64,000 nt of DNA from Cupriavidus sp. UYMMa02A. Lineage in GTDB: Bacteria > Pseudomonadota > Gammaproteobacteria > Burkholderiales > Burkholderiaceae. The notes under the pieces are model-generated. The model was given only the letters and a program-made list of their open reading frames with translations. It was not told where the DNA came from and made no database searches. A program made the translations under genes and the position numbers. Location: positions 1-64,000 of the forward strand of contig LRMT01000089.1 of NCBI GenBank assembly GCA_001725945.1, written 5' to 3'. The first letter of the stretch is position 1. Each line of letters opens with the position of its first letter. Of the stretch, positions 22,985 through 34,443 are shown piece by piece.

Positions 22985-25665
22985 AACAGTGGCAGCGGCC
23001 GGGACGCTTGCGTGCCGGCGGGGCTTGCGCGGGCCCGCCGGCCCGGCGTGGTCGGACATGCCGAAGCGCGCTTGCGCGGCACGCGCGCCGCATCCGGGCT
23101 GCATATCATGCATCGGCCCTGCATAGTCCGGTGCCGGCCCCGCTGCCCGCTCCAGCTCGGCGAGCATGCGGGCGATGCGGTCGGCGAGCTTCTCCGTGCT
23201 GAGCTTTTCGCGCAGGAATTCCACGATCAGCGGAAACGCGAGCGGCGAAGGTCGCTCCAGCTTGCGCAAGTCCAGCCGCATCGACGCCAGCCGCACCAGC
23301 GTGGCGGCCAGGCGGTGGGCATCCAGTTCCTGCATCAGCACCTCGCGTTCGGCTTGCCCCAGCAGAAGATTGCCCGGGTCGTGTTTGCGAAAGACTTCAT
23401 AGAACAGGCTCGACGAGGCCTGCAACTGCCGCGCACTCTTGGCCGCGCCCGGATAGCCCTGGAACACCAGTCCCGCCACGCGTGCGATCTCGCGGAAACG
23501 ACGCAGCGACAGTTCGCCGGCGTCAGGCTATGCATCACGTCGGCGGCCAGATCTCGATGGCGCTCTTCAGCCAGCACCTGGGGCAGCCACTGCTCCCAGT
23601 TCAGGGGTGCGGATGCCAGCAATTCCAGCCCGTAATCATTGACCGCGACCGAGAACGTGGCCGGGACCTTCTGGCCCAACCGCCATGCCAACAGGCTGCC
23701 CAGGCCGAGATGCACTGATCGCCCCGCAAACGGATAGAGAAAGAGATGCCAGCCTTCGCGCGAATGGAGCGTTTCGGCCAGCAGCGTGTCGGGGGTGGGC
23801 AGCGCAGACCAGCGCATCTGCAACGCCACGAGAGGCTGGATCAGCGGCAGTTCCGGCGTGGCGGCAGGATCCAGCCCGCCCGCCTGCACGGCATCAAGCG
23901 TGGCGACGACGGCATCCGCCAGCTCCGTGGAAAGCGGCATCTTGCCGCCGTTCCAGCGCGGCACGGCAGGCCGCTTGCCCGTGGCGCGGCGCACGTAGGC
24001 GGTCATTTCCTGCGTGCGCACGAGCTCCAGCAGGCGGCCGCCAAACAGGAAACAGTCGCCTGGCGCCAATCGGGCAATAAAGCCCTCCTCGACCGTCCCC
24101 AGCGACGCGCCACCGCTGCCTCCTCTTGTCCAGTAGCGCACCTGCATCGTCGCATCGCTGACAATCGTGCCCACGCTCATGCGGTGCCTGCGCGCCAGCC
24201 GGGCGTCCGGCACGCGCCAGACGCCGTCGTCATCGGGCATCGCGCGGCGGTAGTCCGGATAGGCCGACAACGTGCCGCCGCCATTGCGCACGAAGTCCAG
24301 GCACCACCGCCATTCATCGTCGGTCAGCGCCCGATAGGCCCACGTGGCGCGTACTTCGGCCAGCAGGTCGCTCTCCCGGAATCCGCTACCCAGTGCCACC
24401 GTGACCAGATGCTGCACCAGCACGTCGAGCGGCTTGTCCGGCGAATCACGCGCCTCGATTCGCCCTGCCAGCGCGGCCTGGCGCGCAGCGACCGACTCCA
24501 CGAGTTCGAGGCTGTGCGTGGGGACCACGGTCACGCGCGAAGCCCGGCCGGCGCGTGACCCGATCTTCCTGCGCGCTGCAGCAGCCGCGCCACCCCCTTG
24601 GGCGAGCCGATCTGCAGCACGCGTTCCACGGGCAGGAAGTCCACGCCGAGATCCAGGCTGGAAGTACACACCACGGCGCGCAGCTTGCCGTTCTTGAGGT
24701 TCAGCTCGACCCATTCGCGCACGGCACGGTCCAGCGATCCATGATGCAGCGCAATCACCCCGGCCCACTCTGGTCGGCGTCCAGCAGTGCCTGGTACCAA
24801 AGCTCCGCCTGCGATCGCGTATTGAGAAAGACCAGCGTCGTGGTGCTGGCTTCCAGTTCGCGCACGACGTGCGGCAGCATGGACAGGCCCAGGTGCCCGG
24901 CCCATGGAAAACGGCCGGCGACATCCGGCAGCAGCGTGTCGATGACGAGCGTCTTGGGTGTATGGCCATGCACGAGCACGCGCCGTTCCGGCAAGACACC
25001 GGCCAGCAGCACATCGCGTGCATGCTCCAGGTTGCCGAGTGTCGCGGACAGGCCCCAGACGCACAGGTCCGGCTGCCAATGGTGCAGCCGCGCCAGCGCC
25101 AGTTGCACCTGCACCCCGCGCTTGCTGCCGATTAGCTCATGCCACTCGTCCACCACGACCAGCCGCACGCTTCCCAGCGCCTCGCGCGCATCGGCACGCG
25201 TCAGGAGCAACGACAGGCTTTCGGGGGTAGTGACGAGTGCGGTGGGCAGCCGGCGTGCCTGCGCAGCGCGCTCGCTGCTGCTGGTATCGCCGGTGCGAAG
25301 GCCGACGCTCCAGTTGAGGCCCAGCTCGGCCAGCGGCGCAATCAGCGCCCGCGTGTATCCGCCGCCAGCGCTCGCATGGGCGTGAGCCACAGCACGGTCA
25401 GCGGGGGCGACGGCGCCCCGGGCCGGGACGGCGGATGGGCAAAGGCCAGCAACGCGCCCAGCCACGCGGCATAGGTCTTGCCCGTGCCAGTGGTGGCATG
25501 CAGCAAACCGCTTTGCCCTCGGCCAATGGCTTCCCATACTGCGCGCTGGAAGTCGAAGGGCTGCCAATGGCGTGCTGCAAACAGCTCGGGCAGTTTGCGC
25601 GCCACCGACGGTGCCGGTGTAAAGACGGCTTCCGCCGTGGCTGAAGCGGAACGACGTGCGGTCAT
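22981..25665 (-). CDS. Ligase-associated DEXH-box helicase (Lhr-like)
   Basis: Superfamily 2 ATP-dependent DNA helicase related to Lhr, about 890 residues, usually next to pdeM. Seen: Q-motif region FDFQRAVW, Walker [18 protein letters not shown] box VVVDEWHEL, motif III LSATLGN, motif [12 protein letters not shown]. Four single-base losses (near 25360, 24765, 24550 and 23505) break it. The 3' end is uncertain: either a stop at 22981 overlapping pdeM or an in-frame fusion to it. ATG 25665 is the first Met before the helicase core. Confidence 0.86.
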
Positions 25666-25820
25666 GGCATCCTGGCGCAACGTGGTTGGAAGCTATCCGG
25701 CCCACCCGGTACTCTGTGGAGCGTAGGCGGCTCGTTCGGCGCCGTCAGTCGGCGACGTCCCGTTCGATTGTCGGCATATTCCCACAGAGACTGCCAGGCA
25801 ATGCCCAAATCAGAATCAAA

Positions 25821-25842
25821 AAGCCCGCAATGATGCGGGCTT
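25821..25842 (-). terminator. Terminator after guaA
   Basis: A 9-bp perfect stem AAGCCCGCA / TGCGGGCTT with 4-base loop, then a T run on the minus strand, 45 bases past the guaA stop. Confidence 0.9.
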
Positions 25843-25886
25843 AGCGGTGATTTCCTGCTCTTTGGCTGGTCAATGCCAGCCCTTAA

Positions 25887-27506
<1,620 letters not shown>

Positions 27507-27545
27507 GATGGGCGGGTGGCGTATCTTCCGGTTCGGGTTCGGTCG

Positions 27546-28106
27546 TCACTTCCGTGCCCGGGCCGTAGCCGGGCGGCGGCGTGATGACCGGCTCGCGCCG
27601 TTGTCGGGGTATTGCGAAGTTTGTGGCTGGCGCACGGCGCCGGATTGCTTGCGCGCGTCGTCGGCCTCTGGGCCGGCCTGCTGCAGTTCGCGTTCTGCCT
27701 TCAGTTGCCGTTCACGGTTGCGGACACGCTTGGCCGCCGGTATCTGCACCAGCGCAAAGAAACCAAGCATGACTACCAGCACGGGCAACCACACCTTGCC
27801 GGCGCCTTCGAGCGGCAACTCCAGGAAAATCATCCAGGAGAGAATCAGCAGCGCGCTGGCCAGGTTGACGTAGCCTGCGGTGCGCGCCACGGTCACGGTC
27901 ATCTGCCCGTTGACGGTGGCGTGCCACAGCAGCCAGGCCAGGCCGATCAGCGCCACGCCCAGCAACTGTCCGAACAGCGCCGGTTGCGGCTGCGGCAATT
28001 GCAGCGCCGCATACAGCGTGGTGAACGGGGACATCAGCAGCAGCACGCCGAGCAGCAGGTCGAGCAAGGCGTCGAAGAACAGCACGGCTCGCAGCAGTAC
28101 CTTCAT
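27546..28106 (-). CDS. Membrane protein between guaB and guaA
   Basis: 186-residue protein with about four hydrophobic segments (VLLRAVLFFDALLDLLLG; a second near LLGVALIGLAWLLW; a third near LASALLILSWMIFL; a fourth near LPVLVVMLGFFALV) and a long, charged, probably disordered C-terminal tail rich in Arg and Gln. ATG 28106 is preferred over one two codons earlier that touches the AGGA ribosome site. Function unknown; its place in the gua operon suggests co-expression. Confidence 0.8.
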   Translation of the reverse strand: MKVLLRAVLFFDALLDLLLGVLLLMSPFTTLYAALQLPQPQPALFGQLLGVALIGLAWLLWHATVNGQMTVTVARTAGYVNLASALLILSWMIFLELPLEGAGKVWLPVLVVMLGFFALVQIPAAKRVRNRERQLKAERELQQAGPEADDARKQSGAVRQPQTSQYPDNGASRSSRRRPATARARK

Positions 28107-28124
28107 GGGCATTCCTCAGCAGGG

Positions 28125-28144
28125 CCGGCAGGCATGCCTGCCGG
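28125..28144. repeat. Perfect 20-bp palindrome upstream of the gua membrane gene
   Basis: CCGGCAGGCA joined directly to its own reverse complement, between the guaB stop and the next start. It could be an operator, or a hairpin that reduces read-through from guaB. Confidence 0.75.
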
Positions 28145-28182
28145 GATGCCTGGCACCTGGCTCGGCATGCGTGCCGCGCGGG

Positions 28183-29646
28183 TCAGTCGATGTGGTAGTT
28201 CGGCGCTTCCTTGGTGATCTGCACGTCGTGTACGTGCGACTCACGCATGCCAGCCGCGGTGATCTGCACGAACTGCGACGTTTCATGCCAGTCGGCGATC
28301 GACTTGCTGCCGCAATAGCCCATCGAAGAACGTACGCCACCGGTGAGCTGGTGGATGATGGCCATGACCGAGCCCTTGTAGGCCACGCGGCCTTCGATCC
28401 CTTCCGGAACCAGCTTGTCGACGTTGGCGGTGTTGTCTTCCTGGAAGTAGCGGTCAGCCGCGCCGTCCTTCATGGCGCCAACCGAGCCCATGCCGCGGTA
28501 GCTCTTGAACGAACGGCCCTGGAACAGGAACACCTCGCCCGGCGCTTCCTCGGTACCCGAGAACATGCCGCCCATCATCACGGTGTGGGCGCCGGCTGCC
28601 AGCGCTTTGGCCACGTCACCTGAGTAGCGGATGCCACCATCGGCGATCAACGGCACGCCGGTACCATTCAGGGCCTCGGCCACATTGGACACCGCGGTGA
28701 TCTGCGGCACGCCGACGCCAGCCACGATACGCGTCGTGCAGATCGAGCCAGGGCCGATGCCGACCTTGACGCCGTCCGCGCCATGCTCGACCAGCGCCCG
28801 TGCGGCATCGCCAGTGGCGATGTTGCCGCCGACGACCTGCACTTGCGGGAAGTTCTGCTTGACCCAGCGCACGCGATCCAGCACACCCTGGCTGTGGCCG
28901 TGCGCCGTATCGACCACGATTACGTCCACGCCGGCTTTGACCAGCAGTTCGACGCGCTCGTCATTATCCGGACCCACGCCGACCGCGGCGCCGACGCGCA
29001 GCTGACCGTGGTCGTCCTTGCTGGCCAGCGGATTGTCCACGGCCTTCTGGATGTCCTTGACGGTGATCAGGCCGCGCAGCTCGAAGGCCTGGTTGACCAC
29101 CAGCACGCGCTCCAGGCGGTGGCGGTTCATCAGGCGCTTCGCTTCTTCCAGCGTGGCGCCTTCGTTGACGGTCACCAGCTTTTCGCGCGGCGTCATCTTG
29201 GCGCGCACCGGGGCTTCGAGTTCTTCCTCAAAGCGCAGGTCGCGGTTGGTGATGATGCCGACAACAGTCTTGCCTTCCAGCACGGGGAAGCCAGAAATGC
29301 CATGCTGCTGTGACAGCGCAATCACTTCCCGCACCTTCATGTCGGGCGAAATGGTGATTGGATCACGCAGCACGCCCGATTCGTAGCGCTTGACGCGAGC
29401 CACTTCGCGAGCCTGGTCCGCCGGCTTGAAATTCTTGTGGACGATGCCGATGCCGCCGGCCTGCGCCATGGCAATGGCAAGGCGAGCCTCCGTCACGGTA
29501 TCCATGGCAGCGGACACGAGCGGAATGTTCAGGTCGATCGAACGGGTCAGGCGGGTACGAAGGGAAACATCCCGGGGAAGGACGGCCGAATAGGCCGGCA
29601 CGAGCAGCACATCATCGAACGTGAGTGCTTTCTGGACAAGACGCAT
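28183..29646 (-). CDS. guaB: IMP dehydrogenase
   Basis: NAD-dependent oxidation of IMP to XMP. A TIM barrel interrupted at about residues 93-200 by a CBS pair ([12 protein letters not shown] and [10 protein letters not shown]). The catalytic loop GPGSICTT has the reactive Cys near 305, and the flap RGMGSVGAM is present. 487 residues, intact. AGAGGA precedes ATG 29646 and a TATAAT box is about 30 bases upstream. Confidence 0.97.
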   Translation of the reverse strand: MRLVQKALTFDDVLLVPAYSAVLPRDVSLRTRLTRSIDLNIPLVSAAMDTVTEARLAIAMAQAGGIGIVHKNFKPADQAREVARVKRYESGVLRDPITISPDMKVREVIALSQQHGISGFPVLEGKTVVGIITNRDLRFEEELEAPVRAKMTPREKLVTVNEGATLEEAKRLMNRHRLERVLVVNQAFELRGLITVKDIQKAVDNPLASKDDHGQLRVGAAVGVGPDNDERVELLVKAGVDVIVVDTAHGHSQGVLDRVRWVKQNFPQVQVVGGNIATGDAARALVEHGADGVKVGIGPGSICTTRIVAGVGVPQITAVSNVAEALNGTGVPLIADGGIRYSGDVAKALAAGAHTVMMGGMFSGTEEAPGEVFLFQGRSFKSYRGMGSVGAMKDGAADRYFQEDNTANVDKLVPEGIEGRVAYKGSVMAIIHQLTGGVRSSMGYCGSKSIADWHETSQFVQITAAGMRESHVHDVQITKEAPNYHID

Positions 29647-29672
29647 AGCAATTCCTCTAGGCGCAAAACCGA

Positions 29673-29678
29673 ATTATA
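29673..29678 (-). promoter_or_regulatory. -10 box of the guaB operon
   Basis: A perfect TATAAT on the minus strand, 27 bases from the guaB start codon. No convincing -35 hexamer is seen. Confidence 0.6.
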
Positions 29679-29767
29679 CAGGAATGCGCGCGCTTGATGC
29701 GCCCCCAACGCCCGCGCGCGACGCTGTCTGCTATCCTCGACGCCTTTTCTTCAACGCGTTGCAGACC

Positions 29768-30725
29768 ATGGGGATCGGCGTACTTTGCGGGCTGCTGGCG
29801 GGGGCCTTCTGGGGAATGGTGTTCATCGCCCCCAAGCTGCTGCCGGCGTTTCGCCATGGGAGCTGGCCATCGGGCGCTACCTGGCCTACGGTCTGGTCGC
29901 ATTCATTGCCGCCCTGCCGCTGATGAAGCGGATTGCCCGCAAGCTCACGCGCCCCGACTGCGTGGCACTGCTGCGCCAGGCCTTCACCGGCAACCTGCTG
30001 TACTACGTGTTGCTGGCCTTCGGCGTGCAGCTGGCCGGGGTGGGCCCCACCTCGCTGATCATCGGGATCCTGCCGATTTCCGTGACCATCATGGGCCGCC
30101 GCGACCATGGCGCGGTGCCGCTGTCGCGGCTGATCTTGCCGCTGCTGGTGGTGGCGGCCGGCATTGCCTGCATCAACATCGACCTGTTCGGCGGCGGCCA
30201 GAGCGCGCATGCCGCCGTGGCCGGTGCCGGGGCGCGGCCAGCGTGGCAGAAGCTGGCCGGCGTGGCTTGCGCGGCCGGCGCCTGGTTTGCTGGACGCTGT
30301 ATGCCGTGGACAACGCACGCTACCTGCAGCGCAATCCCCACTACAGCGGCAACGAGTGGTCGGCGCTGTATGGCCTGTCGACCGGCGCGGTCTCCGCCGT
30401 GCTCGCCCTCATTGGCTGGCTGCTGGCGGGTGACGCGCTCAGCGCCCCGAACACCGGGCGCGACTGGCAGTGGTTCTGGATGGTCAACGCCGCCGTCGCG
30501 CTGGGAGCGTCGCTGATTGGCAACAACCTTTGGAATATCTCGAGCCGCCGCCTGCCACTCACGCTATCGGGCCAGATGATCGTGTTCGAGACCCTTTTCG
30601 CGCTGGCATACGGGTTTGTGTTCGATCACCGCTGGCCGCGACCGCTGGAAATTGCCGCCATCGTCCTGCTCATGACCGGGGTTGCCTGGTCTGTCCGCTT
30701 GCACGCGAACGACAAGTCTGCATAA
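29768..30725 (+). CDS. DMT/EamA-family transporter
   Basis: Inner-membrane permease of the drug/metabolite transporter superfamily, two EamA repeats of about five helices. The N-terminal helix reads GVLCGLLAGAFWGMVFIAPK. Two frame changes near 29855 and 30293, both where a run of T's is one short; restored length 319 residues. ATG 29768 is the natural start. It is divergent from guaB. Substrate unknown. Confidence 0.83.
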
Positions 30726-30828
30726 ACTTGCTCTCGATGTCGCCGGGGTCACATCCAGAAGCTCGGCCTGGGCATGCGCTGCGTCGCAGACCCTACGAAA
30801 ATCGTCCAGCCACTACCGATTCCTTGCC

Positions 30829-31350
30829 ATGATCCGTTCGTCCGCGCTGTCGCTTTCGCTGCTTGCCGCCGCCCTCGCCGCCATGCCGGCATCGGCATCC
30901 GCCCAGTGGCAATGGCGCGACGCCAATGGCCGCATGGTGTACAGCGACGTACCGCCCCCGCCTTCGGTCACGCACATCGTGCGGGCGCCGGGGCAAGCTG
31001 CCGGCGAGTACCGGCCGGTCGAGAACGCGCCCGCCAGTGCCGAGGGCGCTCCGGCCAAACTGACCGCCGCCGAAAAGGCCGTTGCAGCGCCCGTCCCCAC
31101 GCCTGAAGAAGCCTTCCAGAAGCGCCGCGCCGAGCGGATCAAGACCGCTGCCGAGGAAGCCCGGAAAGAGCAGGAGGCTGGTGAGCGCGCTACGCGTTGC
31201 GCCGAACTGCGCAATTACGCCAACGGCCTGCAGCAGGGCACGCGCGCTGGCGTGATGACGGCAGACGGCAGCGTTCAGCATCTCGTCGGCGAACAGCGCC
31301 AGGCCGAGATCGTAAAGACCAACGCCAGCATCGAGAAGGACTGCAGCTAA
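30829..31350 (+). CDS. DUF4124 periplasmic protein
   Basis: 173 residues. A signal peptide at residues 1-25 ends SASAQ; then the DUF4124 core WQWRDANGRMVYSDVPPP, a short WW-like beta module; then a Pro/Ala linker and a charged helix with two cysteines (TRCAEL and KDCS). Intact frame. Function of the family is not established. Confidence 0.83.
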   Translation: MIRSSALSLSLLAAALAAMPASASAQWQWRDANGRMVYSDVPPPPSVTHIVRAPGQAAGEYRPVENAPASAEGAPAKLTAAEKAVAAPVPTPEEAFQKRRAERIKTAAEEARKEQEAGERATRCAELRNYANGLQQGTRAGVMTADGSVQHLVGEQRQAEIVKTNASIEKDCS

Positions 31351-31386
31351 GACGAAGCTGAACGCCAGTTCCGCTGCGCCGGAGTT

Positions 31387-31734
31387 TCAGCCGCCGCCGC
31401 GCAACCACTTCTGCCCTTCGCGCGTTCCGCTTTCACGCGTCTTCTGCACGCGCCGACGCCGGGCCTGTTTCGGATCCGCGGTCAGCGGCCGATAGACTTC
31501 GACGCGGTCGCCTTCGCGCACGAGGGTCTCGGGTGTTTTCAGCTTGCCGTAGATACCAACCCGCATGGTCGATGGATCGACCTCCGGAAAGGCCTGCTGC
31601 AGGCCGGAGCCGACAATGGCAGCGGCAATCGTCGTGCCCTCGGGCACATCGAGCTCCTTCAGGAAGACCGAGTCCGGCCGGGCGTAGCACACCGTAACGT
31701 GCACGGTGCGCGCAGCGGCATCAGCTTGCGCCAT
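31387..31734 (-). CDS. rnfH: RnfH-family ubiquitin-like protein (RatB)
   Basis: 115 residues with a beta-grasp fold: VHVTVCYARPDSVFLKEL, then the conserved PEGTTIAAAI, VGIYGK and GDRVEVYRPL, followed by an Arg/Lys-rich tail. It starts 14 bases inside the 3' end of ratA, the conserved ratA-rnfH pairing. Intact frame. Role unproven. Confidence 0.9.
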   Translation of the reverse strand: MAQADAAARTVHVTVCYARPDSVFLKELDVPEGTTIAAAIVGSGLQQAFPEVDPSTMRVGIYGKLKTPETLVREGDRVEVYRPLTADPKQARRRRVQKTRESGTREGQKWLRGGG

Positions 31735-32158
31735 AGACCACCTCGGCGCGCTTGACGAAGGCATCCACGAAAGTATTCGCGATGATGCTGAACACCGGGC
31801 CAATGATTTTTTCCAGCAGCAGGCTCGAGAATTCGTAGTGCAGGTGGAACTCGATCTTGCACGCATCCTCGCGCAGCGGCGTGAAGCGCCACGAGCCGTT
31901 GAAGGTCTTGAACGGCCCGTCGGCAAAGGTCATGTCGATGCGCGTGGGCCGCTCCTGCGTATTACGCGTATGGAAGAACTGCTGGATGCCTTTGAACTGG
32001 ATATGGATCTTGGCATCGAGCGTGGTCTCGGTCTGCTCGAACACCTCCACGCCACCGCACCAGGGGAGGAACTTGGGATAGTCCTCGACGCGCGTGACCA
32101 GGTCGTACATCTGCGCGGCCGAGTAGCCGAGCAGCACGGATTTATGGACGTCTGCCAT
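31721..32158 (-). CDS. ratA: RatA / COQ10-type START-domain protein
   Basis: 145-residue polyketide-cyclase/START fold protein (MYDLVTRVEDYPKFLPWC; FEFSSLLLEKIIGPVF-like helix near the end). Relatives bind coenzyme Q intermediates; E. coli RatA was also described as inhibiting 70S assembly. Divergent from smpB, as in many proteobacteria. Intact frame. Confidence 0.92.
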   Translation of the reverse strand: MADVHKSVLLGYSAAQMYDLVTRVEDYPKFLPWCGGVEVFEQTETTLDAKIHIQFKGIQQFFHTRNTQERPTRIDMTFADGPFKTFNGSWRFTPLREDACKIEFHLHYEFSSLLLEKIIGPVFSIIANTFVDAFVKRAEVVYGAS

Positions 32159-32254
32159 GAATGGGGAAAATCGGTCATCCAGCCATACCGCACTGCAATA
32201 TCACGCCAGGACGTACCTGGCGCGGCGGGCATGGACCGATACCGGGGCTGGTTT

Positions 32255-32274
32255 GCTAAAATCGGGATTTTAGC
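32255..32274. promoter_or_regulatory. Symmetric -10 region between ratA and smpB
   Basis: A perfect inverted repeat, GCTAAAATC-GG-GATTTTAGC, placing a TAAAAT hexamer on each strand. It lies about 85 bases from smpB and 97 from ratA and could hold overlapping divergent promoters. Confidence 0.5.
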
Positions 32275-32358
32275 CGACGCTGGCGCCCGCGGCATCCCCG
32301 CCGCAGGACCGGGCCGCGCAGGCCAGGTACTCCACTCACGGATCTCATACCCGCACGC

Positions 32359-32811
32359 ATGACCATTGCAGATAACAAGAAGGCCTTTTTCGACTACTTC
32401 ATTGAAGAGCGATACGAGGCCGGCATCGTGCTGGAAGGCTGGGAAGTCAAGGCGATCCGCGCCGGACGCGTGCAGATCAAGGAAGGCTATGTGGTCGTGC
32501 GCGATGCCGAGCTGTTCCTGATCGGCGCCCATATCAGCCCGCTGCAGAGTGCCTCCACCCACGTGACGCCGGATCCGGTGCGCACGCGCAAGCTGCTGCT
32601 CAAGGCCGACGAAATCAAGAAGCTGATCGGCAAGGTCGAGCAGCGTGGCTACACGCTGGTGCCGCTGAACCTGCACTACACGCGTGGCCGCGTGAAGTGC
32701 GAGATCGGCCTGGCCAAGGGCAAAAAGCTCTTCGACAAGCGCGAAACCGAGAAGCAGCGCGACTGGCAACGCGAGAAGTCGCGCATCATGAAGGGCGCAA
32801 CCAAGGAGTAA
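32359..32811 (+). CDS. smpB: SsrA-binding protein SmpB
   Basis: tmRNA-binding protein needed for trans-translation on stalled ribosomes. The OB-fold core ([20 protein letters not shown]), the YTLVPL strand and the basic C-terminal tail ([19 protein letters not shown]) are all present. 150 residues, intact. The slipin remnant and repeat follow downstream. Confidence 0.97.
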   Translation: MTIADNKKAFFDYFIEERYEAGIVLEGWEVKAIRAGRVQIKEGYVVVRDAELFLIGAHISPLQSASTHVTPDPVRTRKLLLKADEIKKLIGKVEQRGYTLVPLNLHYTRGRVKCEIGLAKGKKLFDKRETEKQRDWQREKSRIMKGATKE

Positions 32812-32821
32812 GATCCTCAGT

Positions 32822-32890
32822 GTCGTTCCCGCGAAAGCGGGAACCCAGCCGCGTTGAAAGGCACTGGATTCCCGCGTGCGCGGGAATGAC
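32822..32890. repeat. REP-like double hairpin element after smpB
   Basis: Two adjacent perfect inverted repeats: GTTCCCGC-GAAA-GCGGGAAC (32825-32844) and ATTCCCGCG-TG-CGCGGGAAT (32868-32887). The pattern is typical of intergenic repeats scattered in beta- and gammaproteobacterial genomes. Only one copy is in the window. It may stabilise or terminate smpB mRNA. Confidence 0.65.
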
Positions 32891-32914
32891 GGTGGGTCAT
32901 TGCGGACCGTGTGT

Positions 32915-33000
32915 TCAGCATACCTTCTGCCCGTTCACGATCTGCAGCGCCGAGGCAATGCTGCTCATCTCGCCAAGGTTGCCCGCGGCACGATCAGCGG
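32915..33000 (-). pseudogene. 3' remnant of the native slipin (SPFH) gene
   Basis: Read on the minus strand, with one base restored, it gives LIVPAGNLGEM, then SSIASALQIVNGQKVC and a stop: the usual C-terminus of slipin/paraslipin proteins (compare TLIVPGNFGEMGGM in the copy at 33114). No slipin sequence is found just upstream of it. The matching 5' end lies 19 kb away at 52131-52213 on the same strand, after nfeD. I infer that both are ends of one gene separated by the intervening block. Confidence 0.75.
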
Positions 33001-33113
33001 CATCGGAACGTCGCCGACGTGTTCGCTGCGCCTGCACCGATGGCACCAAGCATGCCAAGAGCGCACGATCATCGTCGTAACATGATCTTCAATTCAAACA
33101 AAAAGGGATTCCT

Positions 33114-34036
33114 ATGTTCGCATTTTACGGCAATCTGATACCCCTCTTGATTCTCCTTGCCGCCATCATTTTGCTTGCAAAAGGCGTCCAGATCGTCCCC
33201 CAACAGCATGCCTATGTCGTGGAACGTTTGGGCCGGTATCACACGACCCTTATTCCGGGGCTAAGTATCATAGTTCCATTCGTCGACCGCATTGCAGCTC
33301 GTCATATGCTGAAGGAAGTACCCCTCGACGTACCAGCGCAAGTCTGCATCACCAAAGATAATACTCAACTTCAAATAGACGGTATTTTGTATTTTCAAGT
33401 GACGGACCCGATGAAGGCGTCCTATGGCGCAAGCAACTACATACTCGCCATCACGCAACTCGCTCAGACGACGTTGCGCTCGGTGATCGGCAAACTCGAG
33501 CTTGACAAGACATTGAAGAGCGTGATTTTATTAATCACGAGGTTGTCAATGCGCTTGACGTCGCGTCTACCAACTGGGGCGTCAAGGTACTACGCTATGA
33601 AGTCAAGGATCTCACGCCGCCAAAGGAGATTCTGCACGCGATGCAGGCACAAATTACGGCGGAACGGGAGAAGCGAGCTCTCATCGCCGCCTCGGAAGGC
33701 AAGCGGCAAGAGCAAATCAATCTCGCAGCCGGTGCCCGTGAAGCGGCGATTCAAAAATCCGAAGGTGAAAAACAAGCGGCCATTAACAAAGCTGAAGGCG
33801 AAGCATCCGCCATCCTTGCTGTTGCGAGTGCCAATGCCCAAGCCATCGAGAAAATCGCCGCTGCAATTCAATATCAAGGGGGCAAGGATGCCGTGAACCT
33901 TAAGGTAGCGGAGCAGTATGTCTCCGCATTCTCGAATCTAGCCAAACAAGGTAACACGTTGATAGTCCCGGGAAACTTCGGCGAAATGGGAGGAATGATC
34001 GCCGCAGCCTTGAAAATTGTCGACGCGACCAAATAA
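33114..34036 (+). CDS. SPFH/Band 7 slipin, island copy
   Basis: Membrane-anchored stomatin/prohibitin-like scaffold protein. One N-terminal membrane helix (LIPLLILLAAIILLAKG), a Band 7 domain from VPQQHAYVVERLGRYH, then a long Ala/Glu coiled coil (ITAEREKRALIAASEGKRQ) and a C-terminal TLIVPGNFGEM. One frame change near 33525 where T's are one short; restored 307 residues. Codon use is AT-richer than all neighbours, a sign of transfer. No nfeD gene accompanies it here; nfeD lies at the other end of the block. Confidence 0.88.
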
Positions 34037-34196
34037 ACGCGGCTGGTTTGCCACGAACTTGACTTTGATTGCTCAGCAACTGTTCTCCCTCCAAATGGAG
34101 GCGAAGATGGGTGTGCCGCCATTACTTGCGGATCGATCATGATGCAGCTAACTCGTTGAGCAGCGCAATACTGGCACAAGGGGGACATTCGCTTCG

Positions 34197-34400
34197 TCAG
34201 GCGCCCTTCCCAAGCACATGAAACAGCTCATCCTCCTGCGCACAATGCAATCGCAGGATAGCGTCCAGGCCGTAGAGCAGACGCTGTAAGTCCTGCACCG
34301 TACGCGGATCCGGCCCCTCCGACGGCAGTTGGGCGATTGTCCTGCCAAGGACGGTCGCAACTCTGAAGATCTCGCGATGCATCGCACTCATGGCAGCCAT
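34197..34400 (-). pseudogene. Fragment resembling the end of a hemerythrin-like protein
   Basis: 67 residues ending LRLHCAQEDELFHVLGKGA. The H...QEDELF pattern resembles the last helices of hemerythrin HHE domains, but the N-terminal helices with the other iron ligands are absent. No clear ribosome site. Probably a truncated gene; the family call is tentative. Confidence 0.4.
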
Positions 34401-34443
34401 GGGATCGTCCCCGCTGCATGAAGAACATGAGAAGGGGCGTGCG

